Origin: M55B174 sp964618065
GTDB taxonomy: Bacteria; Patescibacteriota; Minisyncoccia; CAIUEV01; JAHKAQ01
Length of the DNA: 19,994 nt
Direction: 5' to 3'
Assembly (NCBI GenBank): GCA_964618065.1
Contig: CAZTZK010000014.1
Location: 1-19,994, forward strand
In this document: piece by piece, positions 6,226 through 13,357 of the stretch
Layout: every line of letters starts with the position of its first letter
Position numbering within the stretch: position 1 is the first letter of the stretch
The notes under the pieces: model-generated
Database searches by the model: none
What the model was told of the DNA's origin: nothing
What the model saw: the letters and a program-made list of their open reading frames with translations, nothing else
Made by a program: the position numbers and the translations under genes

Positions 6226-6540
6226 ATGTTTGCAGTGATTAAAACCGGAGGAAAACAATACCTTGTTAGAGCAGGAGACAAAATAAAAATTGAAAAGCTA
6301 ACCCCTCAAAAAGGAAAAGTTGTTTTCAAAGAAATTCTTTTAATTAGCGATAAGGATGAGAAAGAGGTTAAAATAGGGGATCCTTTTTTGAAAGGAGTTA
6401 CAGTAGAAGGGAATATTTTAAAACAAGGTCGTTTTAAAAAAGTTACTATCATAAAACAAATTCCTAAAAAGCGCCACAGAGTAAAAAGGGGACACCATCA
6501 ACTCTTTACGGAGGTAGAAATTAAAAAAATAGTGGCTTAA
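6226..6540 (+). CDS. rplU: 50S ribosomal protein L21
   Basis: The 104-residue protein has the L21 N terminus MFAVIKTGGKQYLVRAGD and the C-terminal RNA-binding segment KKRHRVKRGHHQLFTEVEIKKI, matching bL21 in length and pattern. It binds 23S rRNA in the large ribosomal subunit. No Shine-Dalgarno sequence precedes the ATG, which is chosen because it matches the family start exactly. In most bacteria rplU is followed directly by rpmA (L27). Here the next gene, recR, is on the opposite strand, so the pair is split. The stop codon lies within the shared terminator hairpin. It lies 62 nt downstream of the membrane glycosyl cluster and may be partly co-transcribed with it. Confidence 0.96.
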   Translation: MFAVIKTGGKQYLVRAGDKIKIEKLTPQKGKVVFKEILLISDKDEKEVKIGDPFLKGVTVEGNILKQGRFKKVTIIKQIPKKRHRVKRGHHQLFTEVEIKKIVA

Positions 6541-6558
6541 GGTAAAGCTACTATTTTT
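6525..6558. terminator. Bidirectional terminator between rplU and recR
   Basis: A 14-bp stem (6525-6538 with 6545-6558, one G-T wobble) with loop AAGGTA overlaps the rplU stop codon. The arm ends are A-run on one side and T-run on the other, so it can end transcription of rplU rightward and of the recR cluster leftward. Confidence 0.75.
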
Positions 6559-6572
6559 CTCATCTTTATTCT

Positions 6573-7172
6573 CTAGAATTTATTTCTACTTTTAAAAGAT
6601 CCGAGAATTGTTTCCGGATCAGCATATTCAATATCTCCTCCCGTAGGCATTCCTCTGCCAATCCGAGTTATCTTTAAATTTTTAAAGTCTTGGAGGGCTT
6701 CTTTGATGGCAACAGCTGTTACATCTCCCTCAGTGGTGGGATTAGTAGCGATAATAACCTCTTTGATTTTTTCTTTAGGAATTCTAGCTTTTAATTCTTC
6801 TATTTTTAAATTGGCTAAGTTGTTTCTTCTTCCTATTCTAGCTGTTCCTCCTAGAACATGGTAAACGCCTTTAAAAATATTCTTATTCTCAATAGCTAAT
6901 AAATCAGGAATATCTTCCACTACGCAAATTAAATTGGATTCGCGACTTTTATCTTGGCAAATTGGGCAAAGAGGGCCTTCCGCTATATTAAAACAACGTT
7001 GGCAAATTTGATTATGCTTTTCTATATTTTTTAGAGAAACTTCCAACTCTTTAAGAATTAGTTGGGGCCTCTTTAAAAGATAAAGCACTATTCTCTCAGC
7101 TGCTCTAGGTCCAATAGACGGTAGCTGAGAAAAAATTTCTATTGCGGATTGAATGTCTTTAGGAAGTTTCAT
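6573..7172 (-). CDS. recR: Recombination mediator protein RecR
   Basis: The protein is 199 residues from the ATG at 7172, close to the about 200 usual for RecR. It shows the N-terminal helix-hairpin-helix (LPSIGPRAAERIV, about 17-29), a C4 zinc finger (Cys57, Cys60, Cys69, Cys72), and a Toprim domain opening with VVEDIPDLLAIE. The Walker-B-like C-terminal region GRGMPTGGDIEYAD is also typical. RecR works with RecO and RecF to load RecA on SSB-covered single-stranded DNA. A TTG five codons upstream (7187) could also start, but the ATG fits the family length better. The start overlaps the end of dnaB by 14 nt, so the two are translationally close and co-transcribed in the leftward cluster. Confidence 0.95.
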   Translation of the reverse strand: MKLPKDIQSAIEIFSQLPSIGPRAAERIVLYLLKRPQLILKELEVSLKNIEKHNQICQRCFNIAEGPLCPICQDKSRESNLICVVEDIPDLLAIENKNIFKGVYHVLGGTARIGRRNNLANLKIEELKARIPKEKIKEVIIATNPTTEGDVTAVAIKEALQDFKNLKITRIGRGMPTGGDIEYADPETILGSFKSRNKF

Positions 7173-8535
7173 TGTGTTGAGCGTCAATGTCCATAAATTT
7201 TACCGAGTTTTCGTTAAAGAAAAGCTCGGCTTTTCCTATTGGTCCATTTCTATGTTTAGCAACATGAATCTCGGCTATATTTTTATTGGTAGTTTCTAAA
7301 TTTTCTCTATCTTCTCTATAGATAAACATTACTACGTCGGCATCTTGTTCTATAGAACCTGATTCACGCAGATCAGAAAGTTTAGGAATTTGAGGCGAAC
7401 GGTTTTCTACTGCTCTGGAAAGTTGGCTGAGGGCTAGAACAGGAATATTTAATTCTTTGGCTAATTGTTTTAATGAACGAGATATCTCGGAAATTTCTTG
7501 GACTCTGTTTTCAATACTGCGTCCCTCCATAAGTTGCAGATAATCAATGATAATTAAACCTAAATCTTTTTCTGCCTGAAAACGTCGTGCCATGGCTCTT
7601 ATCTGCATGATGTTGGCTGTACCTGTGTCATCTATAAAAATTGGCGCTTCTGAAAGAAAACCCATAGCGTCTCCTATTTTTTGGAAATCACTGTATTCTC
7701 CTTTGTCAGAAAGTCTTCCAGTTCTTAATTTCCACAAATCCACTTCCGCTTCCGAAGAAAGCATTCTGTCAACTAGCTGATCTTTGCTCATTTCCAAGGA
7801 AAACATAGCTACTGGTTTTTTGTCTTTAACGGCAACGTTTCTCATTATGTCCAAAGCTAGAGTAGTTTTTCCTAAACTAGGGCGAGCAGCTAAGATTATT
7901 AAGTCCGACTTTTGAAGGCCGGCTAGAATATTATCCAATCCTTTAAAGCCCGTAGAGACACCTCTTAAAGAATTTTTATTTCTATGTAATTCATCTATTC
8001 TATTAAAGGCATCTTCTAAAACGTTTCTGATGGGGATAAAATCCTGTTTTAAAAATTTCTGAGATACGTTAAAAAGTTTTTGCTCAGCCTGATCTAACAT
8101 TTTTTCAATATCTTCTCCTTCTTGGTATCCCATCTCAACTATTTGAGTTGCAGTGCTGATTAATCTTCTCAAGGTAGCTTTTTCAGCAACTACTTTAGCA
8201 TAGAATACTATATTTGTTGCAACAGGAACCTCATTGGTAAGTTCGGTTAAATACGTATTCCCACCTATTTTTTTAAGCTCCTTTTTTTCTTTTAAACGGC
8301 CGGCTACACTTACTAAATCAATAGGATCATCTTTTTCATAAAGCTCTATCATTGCCTGATAAATCATTTGATTCTTTTTTTCGTAGAAATCAACAGGATT
8401 TAGCTGGTCTACTATTTTGTTAGCTGCTTTTTCATCTATCATCAAAGATCCCAAAGTACTTCTTTCTGCTTCAGTGTCGTGCGGAGGAATCAAAAGTGAG
8501 TTTGTTTTTTCTTTTTTAGTAAAATTATTTTTCAT
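7159..8535 (-). CDS. dnaB: Replicative DNA helicase DnaB
   Basis: A full-length 458-residue DnaB. The N-terminal primase-interacting domain begins PPHDTEAERSTLGSLMID (about 17-34), followed by the RecA-like C-terminal domain with Walker A ARPSLGKTT (217-225), Walker B LIIIDYLQLM (Asp331) and the late motifs ALSQLSRAVENR and SGSIEQDADVVMFIYR. It forms a hexamer unwinding the replication fork and recruits primase. No intein interrupts it, unlike many DnaB genes. The ATG at 8535 gives the expected MKN-type leader of about 16 residues before the conserved start of the domain. It sits between dus and recR in the leftward cluster, 47 nt after dus in the order of transcription reversed. Confidence 0.97.
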   Translation of the reverse strand: MKNNFTKKEKTNSLLIPPHDTEAERSTLGSLMIDEKAANKIVDQLNPVDFYEKKNQMIYQAMIELYEKDDPIDLVSVAGRLKEKKELKKIGGNTYLTELTNEVPVATNIVFYAKVVAEKATLRRLISTATQIVEMGYQEGEDIEKMLDQAEQKLFNVSQKFLKQDFIPIRNVLEDAFNRIDELHRNKNSLRGVSTGFKGLDNILAGLQKSDLIILAARPSLGKTTLALDIMRNVAVKDKKPVAMFSLEMSKDQLVDRMLSSEAEVDLWKLRTGRLSDKGEYSDFQKIGDAMGFLSEAPIFIDDTGTANIMQIRAMARRFQAEKDLGLIIIDYLQLMEGRSIENRVQEISEISRSLKQLAKELNIPVLALSQLSRAVENRSPQIPKLSDLRESGSIEQDADVVMFIYREDRENLETTNKNIAEIHVAKHRNGPIGKAELFFNENSVKFMDIDAQHNETS

Positions 8536-8582
8536 ATTTTGATGTTAGCATAGATTAATGATTCAACCTATTAGCTTTTTCC

Positions 8583-9611
8583 TCAATTTTTAGACAATTT
8601 TTCCACATCTTTAATAATTGTTTTTAAGCCCCCTAGAGAAGACAATTTAATTATTTTTGGTCGTATTTTTTTAAGATTAGGCAATCCTTTAAAATACCAA
8701 AGCAAGTGTTTTCTTAGTTCTACTAATCCTTTTTCTCCTTTAAGTTTATAAGCGTAGCAACCGTGTCGCCAAATTAGTTCTCCCGGCTCTTTTTTTGATT
8801 GGAGGCTTTTCTCCTTAGAGAAGTATTTTTTGATTGGCATTAATTTTCTAAAAAGAAATGGATTGCCATATACTCCTCTGGCAACTCCTATTCCATCGGC
8901 TCCTGTTTTTTTGAGCATTATTTTGGCATGATTTACCGTTTTAATTCCTCCGTTGGCAATTACAACCCCTCGAAAATATTTTTTAACTTCCCGAATAGTT
9001 TTGTAATCAATAGCTCCCTTAAACCCTTGTTTGTAATCCCTCCCATGGATCATAATCGCGGAGATTCCTAAAGTATTAACTTTAATTTTTTGCAGAAAAT
9101 CTAAAAGGGGAAATGATCCTTGGGAATTTTCTAGCCCACTTCTTATTTTTAAAGAGAGAGGAAGTTTAGTATTATTAGCGACTGCTTCTATTATCTCTCT
9201 TGCCAATTGAGGATTTTGCATCAAAGCGGCCCCTGAACCGTGACCAAAAACTTTTTTAGCCGGGCAACCAAAATTAATATCAATTCCATTTGGCGGATGG
9301 ATTTTATTTTTCCGAACAGTTTTTTTATCCTTGTAATCTATCAAGGGGATCCCTTGGCTTATTATTCTGGTTGCCTTTTCAAAATGTTCGGGATCCTTAC
9401 CAAAAAGTTGAACAACATAAGGTTGTTCTTCTAGGGAAAATTTTATTAACTCTAAAGTTTTTTGAGGCTTGAAGAAAAGAGCTGCAGCACTAGCCATTTC
9501 TGAATATACAATATCAGCTCCTTCCTCTTTACAGATAAGCCTAAAAGCTGAGTCAGTAATACCTGCCATTGGAGCTAAACAAAAAATAGGCTTTGGGATA
9601 TTTTTCCACAT
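8583..9611 (-). CDS. dus: tRNA-dihydrouridine synthase
   Basis: This 342-residue FMN enzyme reduces uridine to dihydrouridine in tRNA. The TIM-barrel signatures are LAPMAGITDSAFR (12-24), VVQLFGKDP (66-74), the catalytic Cys116 in DINFGCPAKKV (111-121), LSLKIRSG (152-159), IMIHGR and NGGI followed by GADGIGVARG near the phosphate-binding end. A segment of about 17 residues between ISQGIPL and NGIDINFGCP (about 91-108, Lys-rich) looks like an insertion compared with the compact DusB core. The C-terminal helical domain follows. Subtype (DusA/B/C) cannot be fixed by eye; the layout is closest to DusB. It lies 54 nt after cysS and 47 nt before dnaB in the leftward cluster. Confidence 0.94.
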   Translation of the reverse strand: MWKNIPKPIFCLAPMAGITDSAFRLICKEEGADIVYSEMASAAALFFKPQKTLELIKFSLEEQPYVVQLFGKDPEHFEKATRIISQGIPLIDYKDKKTVRKNKIHPPNGIDINFGCPAKKVFGHGSGAALMQNPQLAREIIEAVANNTKLPLSLKIRSGLENSQGSFPLLDFLQKIKVNTLGISAIMIHGRDYKQGFKGAIDYKTIREVKKYFRGVVIANGGIKTVNHAKIMLKKTGADGIGVARGVYGNPFLFRKLMPIKKYFSKEKSLQSKKEPGELIWRHGCYAYKLKGEKGLVELRKHLLWYFKGLPNLKKIRPKIIKLSSLGGLKTIIKDVEKLSKN

Positions 9612-9640
9612 AACCGTTTAAATTATTGAGATAAAATATT

Positions 9641-9656
9641 TTTAGTTTTAACTAAA
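9641..9656 (-). terminator. AT-rich hairpin downstream of cysS
   Basis: TTTAGT (9641-9646) / ACTAAA (9651-9656) with a 4-nt loop lies just after the cysS stop in the direction of transcription, followed by an A/T-rich run. It lacks G+C and may only modulate read-through to dus. Confidence 0.25.
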
Positions 9657-9665
9657 CGTTTCCGG

Positions 9666-11147
9666 CTAATATCTCTCTTTAATTTTTTTAAGCTTGTATT
9701 TTTCTCCCTGATCTAGAATTTCATAGCCACGGATTTTAATTTGTTCTCTTATCTCATCTGCTTTTTTAAAATTTCCAGCTTGTCTGGCAATTTTTCTTGC
9801 TTCGCTTAGAGATTTAATTTCTGCTGGCAGTGGTTCTCTAGATTTTTCTTTTTCTAAAACGGCAAAAACTTTATCAAAACTTTTAACTAATCTTCTAACC
9901 TCTTGAGGATTATCTAGCCTATTTTCGGCTATCAATTTGTTGCCTTCTTTTATAAGTTGGAGAAAATCGGATAAAGCTTGAGGCGTGTTTAAATCATCAT
10001 TCATGGCTTTTTCAAAAAGAGTTCGGTAATAATTTACATCTAGATTTATTCCTTTGTTTTCCCCCCTGTCTTTTTTCTTTGAATAATCTTTTAAATCTTG
10101 GTAGAAAACATTTATTTTTTCCCAAGTTTTTCTAGCTTGATTCATAGCTTTAAAGGTAAAGTTTGCCTTGCTTCTATAATGAGATGCAAGTTTTAATGTT
10201 CTAAAAGCTAAAGGAGGATACCCTTTTTCTTCTAAGCTTACATAACGTTTGCCGGGAACTGGAGAAACAACAAAAATATTTCCTAACGATTTTGACATTT
10301 TTTCTCCGTTAATCAAAAAGTGGCGAGTATGCACCCAAAAATGCACAAAGGGTTTTTGAGTAAACGCTTCGCTTTGAGCGATTTCACATTCATGATGCGG
10401 AAAGATATTATCTTCTCCGCCGGTGTGAATATCTAAAGTATCTCCTAAGTATTTAATTGCCATAGTACTACATTCAATATGCCAACCCGGAAAACCGGGG
10501 CCCCAAGGGCTCTCCCAGTAAAGAATATGCTTTTTATTTTTTCCTACTCTTTTTATCCAAAGAGCGAAATCAAGAGGATCTTTTTTATTTTCGTTTATAT
10601 CTACTCTAGATCCCGCTTGCATTTTTTCTAGAGTATTTTTGGATAATTTTCCATAATCAGTGAATTTTTTTACCGAGAAATAAACTCCATCCTTAGTTTC
10701 GTAAGCGTATTTTTCTTGAACTAACTTTTCTACCATTTGAATAATTGCTTCTATTTCTTGAGTAGGGCTTGGCTGAAAATGAGGTTTTTTAATATTTAGT
10801 TTTTTTTCGTCCTCAAGAAAAAATTGAGTATAGTATTTAGCTATCTCTAGAGGGCTTTTTCTTTCTTGACGAGCTGTTTTTTCTAATTTATCTTCTCCTT
10901 CAACTCTTAGAACATCATCGCTAGTAAAATGTCCAACGTCGGTAATATTTTTTATATGGCGGACTTCATAACCTGAGTATTCTAGATAGCGACGTAAAAT
11001 ATCGGCAGTCAAATAGGACCACATATTTCCAATGTGAGCGTAATCATAAACTGTTGGGCCACAAGAATACATTTTTACTTTTCCTTTTTCTAAAGGAACA
11101 AATTTTTCCTTTTTAGCCGTTAGAGTGTTGTATAAATAAAATTCCAT
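9666..11147 (-). CDS. cysS: Cysteinyl-tRNA synthetase
   Basis: This class I aminoacyl-tRNA synthetase of 493 residues charges tRNA-Cys. The HIGH motif appears as HIGN (38-41) and the KMSKS motif is exact (283-287). Zinc and cysteine-recognition ligands are visible: Cys29 in MYSCGPTVYD, Cys226 in WHIECSTMA, His251 and Glu255 in HHECEIAQSEA. The tRNA-binding C-terminal region ends with the typical SEARKIARQAGNFKKADEIREQ helix. The length is slightly above the 460 or so of the E. coli enzyme, mostly from small insertions. The start ATG at 11147 lies 16 nt after the corA stop, so the two genes are in one transcript. Confidence 0.97.
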   Translation of the reverse strand: MEFYLYNTLTAKKEKFVPLEKGKVKMYSCGPTVYDYAHIGNMWSYLTADILRRYLEYSGYEVRHIKNITDVGHFTSDDVLRVEGEDKLEKTARQERKSPLEIAKYYTQFFLEDEKKLNIKKPHFQPSPTQEIEAIIQMVEKLVQEKYAYETKDGVYFSVKKFTDYGKLSKNTLEKMQAGSRVDINENKKDPLDFALWIKRVGKNKKHILYWESPWGPGFPGWHIECSTMAIKYLGDTLDIHTGGEDNIFPHHECEIAQSEAFTQKPFVHFWVHTRHFLINGEKMSKSLGNIFVVSPVPGKRYVSLEEKGYPPLAFRTLKLASHYRSKANFTFKAMNQARKTWEKINVFYQDLKDYSKKKDRGENKGINLDVNYYRTLFEKAMNDDLNTPQALSDFLQLIKEGNKLIAENRLDNPQEVRRLVKSFDKVFAVLEKEKSREPLPAEIKSLSEARKIARQAGNFKKADEIREQIKIRGYEILDQGEKYKLKKIKERY

Positions 11148-11163
11148 GGTTGGTTATAAGATT

Positions 11164-12057
11164 TTAGAGCCAGCGTTTTATTTTTACCAGGATAAACATT
11201 ATAAGCATAAAACTGACTGTAATTACTGCAATTATCCAGAAATTTTTTATTGGAATATTAACATTCATTCCAAAGAGAGCAGCTGTTAAAGTAGCTGGTA
11301 AAAATATTACTGAAAAAACTGTAAGAATTCTCATAGCTGAATTCAATTTATGAGAAAACAATGAGTCATTTGTGGCCTCCAGAGAATCAATTGTTTCTTT
11401 ATGATTTTCCAGAACATTCCAAACACGTATATTGGCTCCTATTATATTATTAATCCTGGTTTTATAATTAGGGTTGTCTTTAAAATTTTTCTCCCAGCCT
11501 AAAGATTCCAAAATAGTTCTTTGAGGCTTTATTGTTCTTCTAAAATTTAAAATGTCTCTTTTGACAATAGAAATTTCTTTTACCATTTTTTTCTCTTGGT
11601 TTTGAAAAATATTTTTCTCAATCTTGTCTATATTATTGGCAATATGATCTAATTTAGGGAAACAGGAATTTAGAAGAATCTCAACTATTTTGAAAAGAAG
11701 TAAATAGGAATCGGCGGGCATTTTTTCAAAAGACTGACCGGTTTTTCTCTTTTTTTCAAAATAATGAAAAATAGCATCTTGATGTTTGTTGCAACTAGTT
11801 GCTATAAACTTTTCATTTACAGCTATATCAATCTCTCCAATTTCAGTGGTCCTTTTTTCTTCATTGAAAATTGGAAAATGAAGTACTAAAAAAAGATAAT
11901 TTTTATGCCTATCAATTTGAGGGCGGTAAGTAGGAGTAGTAAATTCTTCTAAAACTATTGGATGAAGATTAAATTTTTTTTGCAAGACTGACAGTTCTTT
12001 TTTATTTGGCTTCTCAAAATAGAGCCAGGTGTAATTTTTAGCTTTTATCGTTTTCAT
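11164..12057 (-). CDS. corA: CorA-family divalent cation transporter
   Basis: The 297-residue protein (from the ATG at 12057) has a long N-terminal cytoplasmic domain, a helical stalk (about 140-245, with many Lys/Glu and Asn) and two C-terminal membrane helices. The first of these ends in the signature GMN (263-265, in AALFGMNVNIP), which forms the Mg2+-selective pore entrance of the CorA pentamer. The C terminus is short and basic (KIKRWL), as is usual. It would take up Mg2+ and possibly Co2+/Ni2+. A TTG in frame at 12078 could add seven residues, but it overlaps a likely -10 box (12078-12083), so the ATG is preferred. It is the first gene of the leftward cluster. Confidence 0.92.
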   Translation of the reverse strand: MKTIKAKNYTWLYFEKPNKKELSVLQKKFNLHPIVLEEFTTPTYRPQIDRHKNYLFLVLHFPIFNEEKRTTEIGEIDIAVNEKFIATSCNKHQDAIFHYFEKKRKTGQSFEKMPADSYLLLFKIVEILLNSCFPKLDHIANNIDKIEKNIFQNQEKKMVKEISIVKRDILNFRRTIKPQRTILESLGWEKNFKDNPNYKTRINNIIGANIRVWNVLENHKETIDSLEATNDSLFSHKLNSAMRILTVFSVIFLPATLTAALFGMNVNIPIKNFWIIAVITVSFMLIMFILVKIKRWL

Positions 12058-12077
12058 TTTTATTTTTTGAAAAATCA

Positions 12078-12083
12078 AGTATA
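12078..12083 (-). promoter_or_regulatory. Possible -10 element of the corA cluster
   Basis: On the minus strand TATACT occupies 12083-12078, 20 nt upstream of the corA ATG, predicting a leader of about 15 nt. No convincing -35 was seen at 16-18 nt. The rest of the 12084-12270 gap between the divergent genes is AT-rich, without other recognisable sites. Confidence 0.35.
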
Positions 12084-12270
12084 GTTAATCAATAAAAACA
12101 ATAGTTTATTAAAATTGCTTTTTAGTTAAAATAAAATTAAATTTAAACAATCCTTGGAAATTAAATCCCAAGCTAATTTTAATATACCATAGTTTAGAGG
12201 AAATAAAAAAGAAAATAAACTAAGGGCAAAAAACTAATTTTATTTTTTTAATTGCTTCTATTTTTAAAAA

Positions 12271-12513
12271 ATGTTTAAATCTATTCTCATAAAAATTATT
12301 CATTTTTATCAAAAAACGCTTTCTCCTGATCAGGGAATTTTAAGATTTTTTTACAAGGGAAAAGTCTGTCGTTTTTATCCAACTTGTAGTGAATACACCG
12401 CTCAAGCTATTGAAAGATTTGGAGTTTTAAAAGGAGTTTATTTAGGCTTAAAAAGAATCTTAAGATGTCATCCTTTTAATCAAGGAGGTGTTGATGAGGT
12501 ACCTAAAAAATAA
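12271..12513 (+). CDS. yidD: Membrane protein insertion efficiency factor YidD
   Basis: This complete 80-residue YidD has an amphipathic/hydrophobic N-terminal helix (ILIKIIHFYQKTLSP) and the family core VCRFYPTCSEYTAQAIERFG, then GLKRILRCHPFNQGGVDEVP, with the three conserved Cys residues (two in CRFYPTC, one in RCHP). YidD is a small membrane-associated protein that helps YidC insert inner-membrane proteins. It normally lies between rnpA and yidC; here neither is adjacent, and it instead precedes the heat-shock operon, with the CIRCE operator starting 2 nt after its stop codon. The ATG is preceded by an A-rich stretch with no Shine-Dalgarno. Confidence 0.95.
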   Translation: MFKSILIKIIHFYQKTLSPDQGILRFFYKGKVCRFYPTCSEYTAQAIERFGVLKGVYLGLKRILRCHPFNQGGVDEVPKK

Positions 12514-12514
12514 A

Positions 12515-12541
12515 TTGGCACTCTTGTTTGACGAGTGCTAA
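12515..12541. promoter_or_regulatory. CIRCE operator (HrcA binding site)
   Basis: TTGGCACTC (12515-12523), a 9-nt spacer and GAGTGCTAA (12533-12541) match the CIRCE consensus TTAGCACTC-N9-GAGTGCTAA with a single change (A to G at the third base). It overlaps the -35 box and spacer of the hrcA promoter, so HrcA bound here would block RNA polymerase. The correct spacing and the adjacent hrcA gene make this close to certain. Confidence 0.95.
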
Positions 12542-12556
12542 CTAGTATTGTATTAT
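12528..12556 (+). promoter_or_regulatory. Promoter of the hrcA-grpE-dnaK-dnaJ operon
   Basis: TTGACG (12528-12533), a 17-nt spacer and TATTAT (12551-12556) form a strong sigma-70-type promoter, with the right arm of CIRCE lying in the spacer. The expected start is about 12563, so the GGAGG at 12565-12569 would be almost at the 5' end of the mRNA. Confidence 0.75.
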
Positions 12557-12586
12557 TCTAAAAAGGAGGTTTTATTTTTTTTAGAA
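12556..12586. repeat. Inverted repeat enclosing GGAGG in the hrcA leader
   Basis: TTCTAAAAA (12556-12564) and TTTTTAGAA (12578-12586) are perfect 9-bp arms with a 13-nt centre that contains GGAGG. The arms are identical to those at 2525-2548. If transcription starts near 12563 the left arm is not in the mRNA, so a DNA-level role would be more likely than an RNA hairpin. Confidence 0.4.
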
Positions 12587-12596
12587 GCCTTTTCCA

Positions 12597-13322
12597 ATGT
12601 TAACTGAACGCCAGCGAAAAATTTTGGAATGTGTGATTAAAGAATATACCCAGACGGCTAATCCAGTAGGTTCAACTAATATTTTGAACGAATACCATTT
12701 TGATTTGTCTCCGGCGACTGTAAGGATGGAAATGGCAGAATTAGAAGATAGGGGCTATCTTTATCAGCCTCACACTTCTGCTGGCAGAATACCTACCGAC
12801 AAAGGATATCGTTATTTTGTTAGTTCTTTAATGCAATATCAAGAGCTTGGGAAAAAGGACCAATTTTTACTTCAAGAAGAATTATTTAAATTGAAAGTAA
12901 AAAATTTAAAATTGATTAGATCCCTAGCTAAACTTTTAGGAGCTTTAAGTCATAACTTAGCAATTTCCGGTTTAGTTGAAGAAAGAGAATATTTTCAATC
13001 GGGTATCAGGGGTCTTCTTTCCCAACCAGAATTTTCCAAAAACATTGATGAAGTCTGTAGAACCGTAGAGGTCCTAGATTATTTGGACCAAAATGTTGAG
13101 AGGTTAATGAAAAAATTAGGAAAAGGAGATATGAAAGTTCTTATTGGACGTGAAAATCCATTGATAAAAGGAAAAGAATGCTCAGTGATTGTTTCCCGTT
13201 GTCAATTTGCTGATGGAGAAAATGGTATTTTAGCTATTATGGGACCAAAAAGAATGGAATATGCTAAAAATGTTTCTTTAGTAAAATATATTGCTGATCT
13301 TCTAAAAAGAGGTAAGGCTTAA
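12597..13322 (+). CDS. hrcA: Heat-inducible transcription repressor HrcA (short form)
   Basis: The N-terminal winged helix (about 1-75) is typical: LTERQRKILECVIKEY, then PVGSTNIL, LSPATVRMEMAELEDRGYL and the family hallmark HTSAGRIPTDKGYRYFV. The C terminus carries the other HrcA signature, VLIGRENPL followed by CSVIVSRCQF and GILAIMGPKRMEYAKNVSLVKYIADLL. The protein is 241 residues, about 100 shorter than the usual 340, and the missing part is the central GAF-like/insert region. HrcA binds CIRCE and is normally kept active by GroEL. The only GGAGG is 27 nt upstream of the ATG, outside normal Shine-Dalgarno spacing. It is first in the heat-shock operon and is expected to repress itself through the CIRCE site. 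Confidence 0.95.
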   Translation: MLTERQRKILECVIKEYTQTANPVGSTNILNEYHFDLSPATVRMEMAELEDRGYLYQPHTSAGRIPTDKGYRYFVSSLMQYQELGKKDQFLLQEELFKLKVKNLKLIRSLAKLLGALSHNLAISGLVEEREYFQSGIRGLLSQPEFSKNIDEVCRTVEVLDYLDQNVERLMKKLGKGDMKVLIGRENPLIKGKECSVIVSRCQFADGENGILAIMGPKRMEYAKNVSLVKYIADLLKRGKA

Positions 13323-13357
13323 AAAATAATTTAGATTAAAAATAAATTAAATTTTTT

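Noticed and set aside
7173..7187. TTG start adding five residues to RecR
   Set aside because: The downstream ATG at 7172 gives the usual family length and no ribosome-binding site favours the TTG.
12058..12078. TTG start adding seven residues to CorA
   Set aside because: The codon overlaps a probable -10 box, so it would precede the transcript start.
8583..12078. Genomic island or transferred block
   Set aside because: The genes are universal housekeeping functions with the same AT-rich composition as their neighbours and no integrase, attachment site or insertion sequence.
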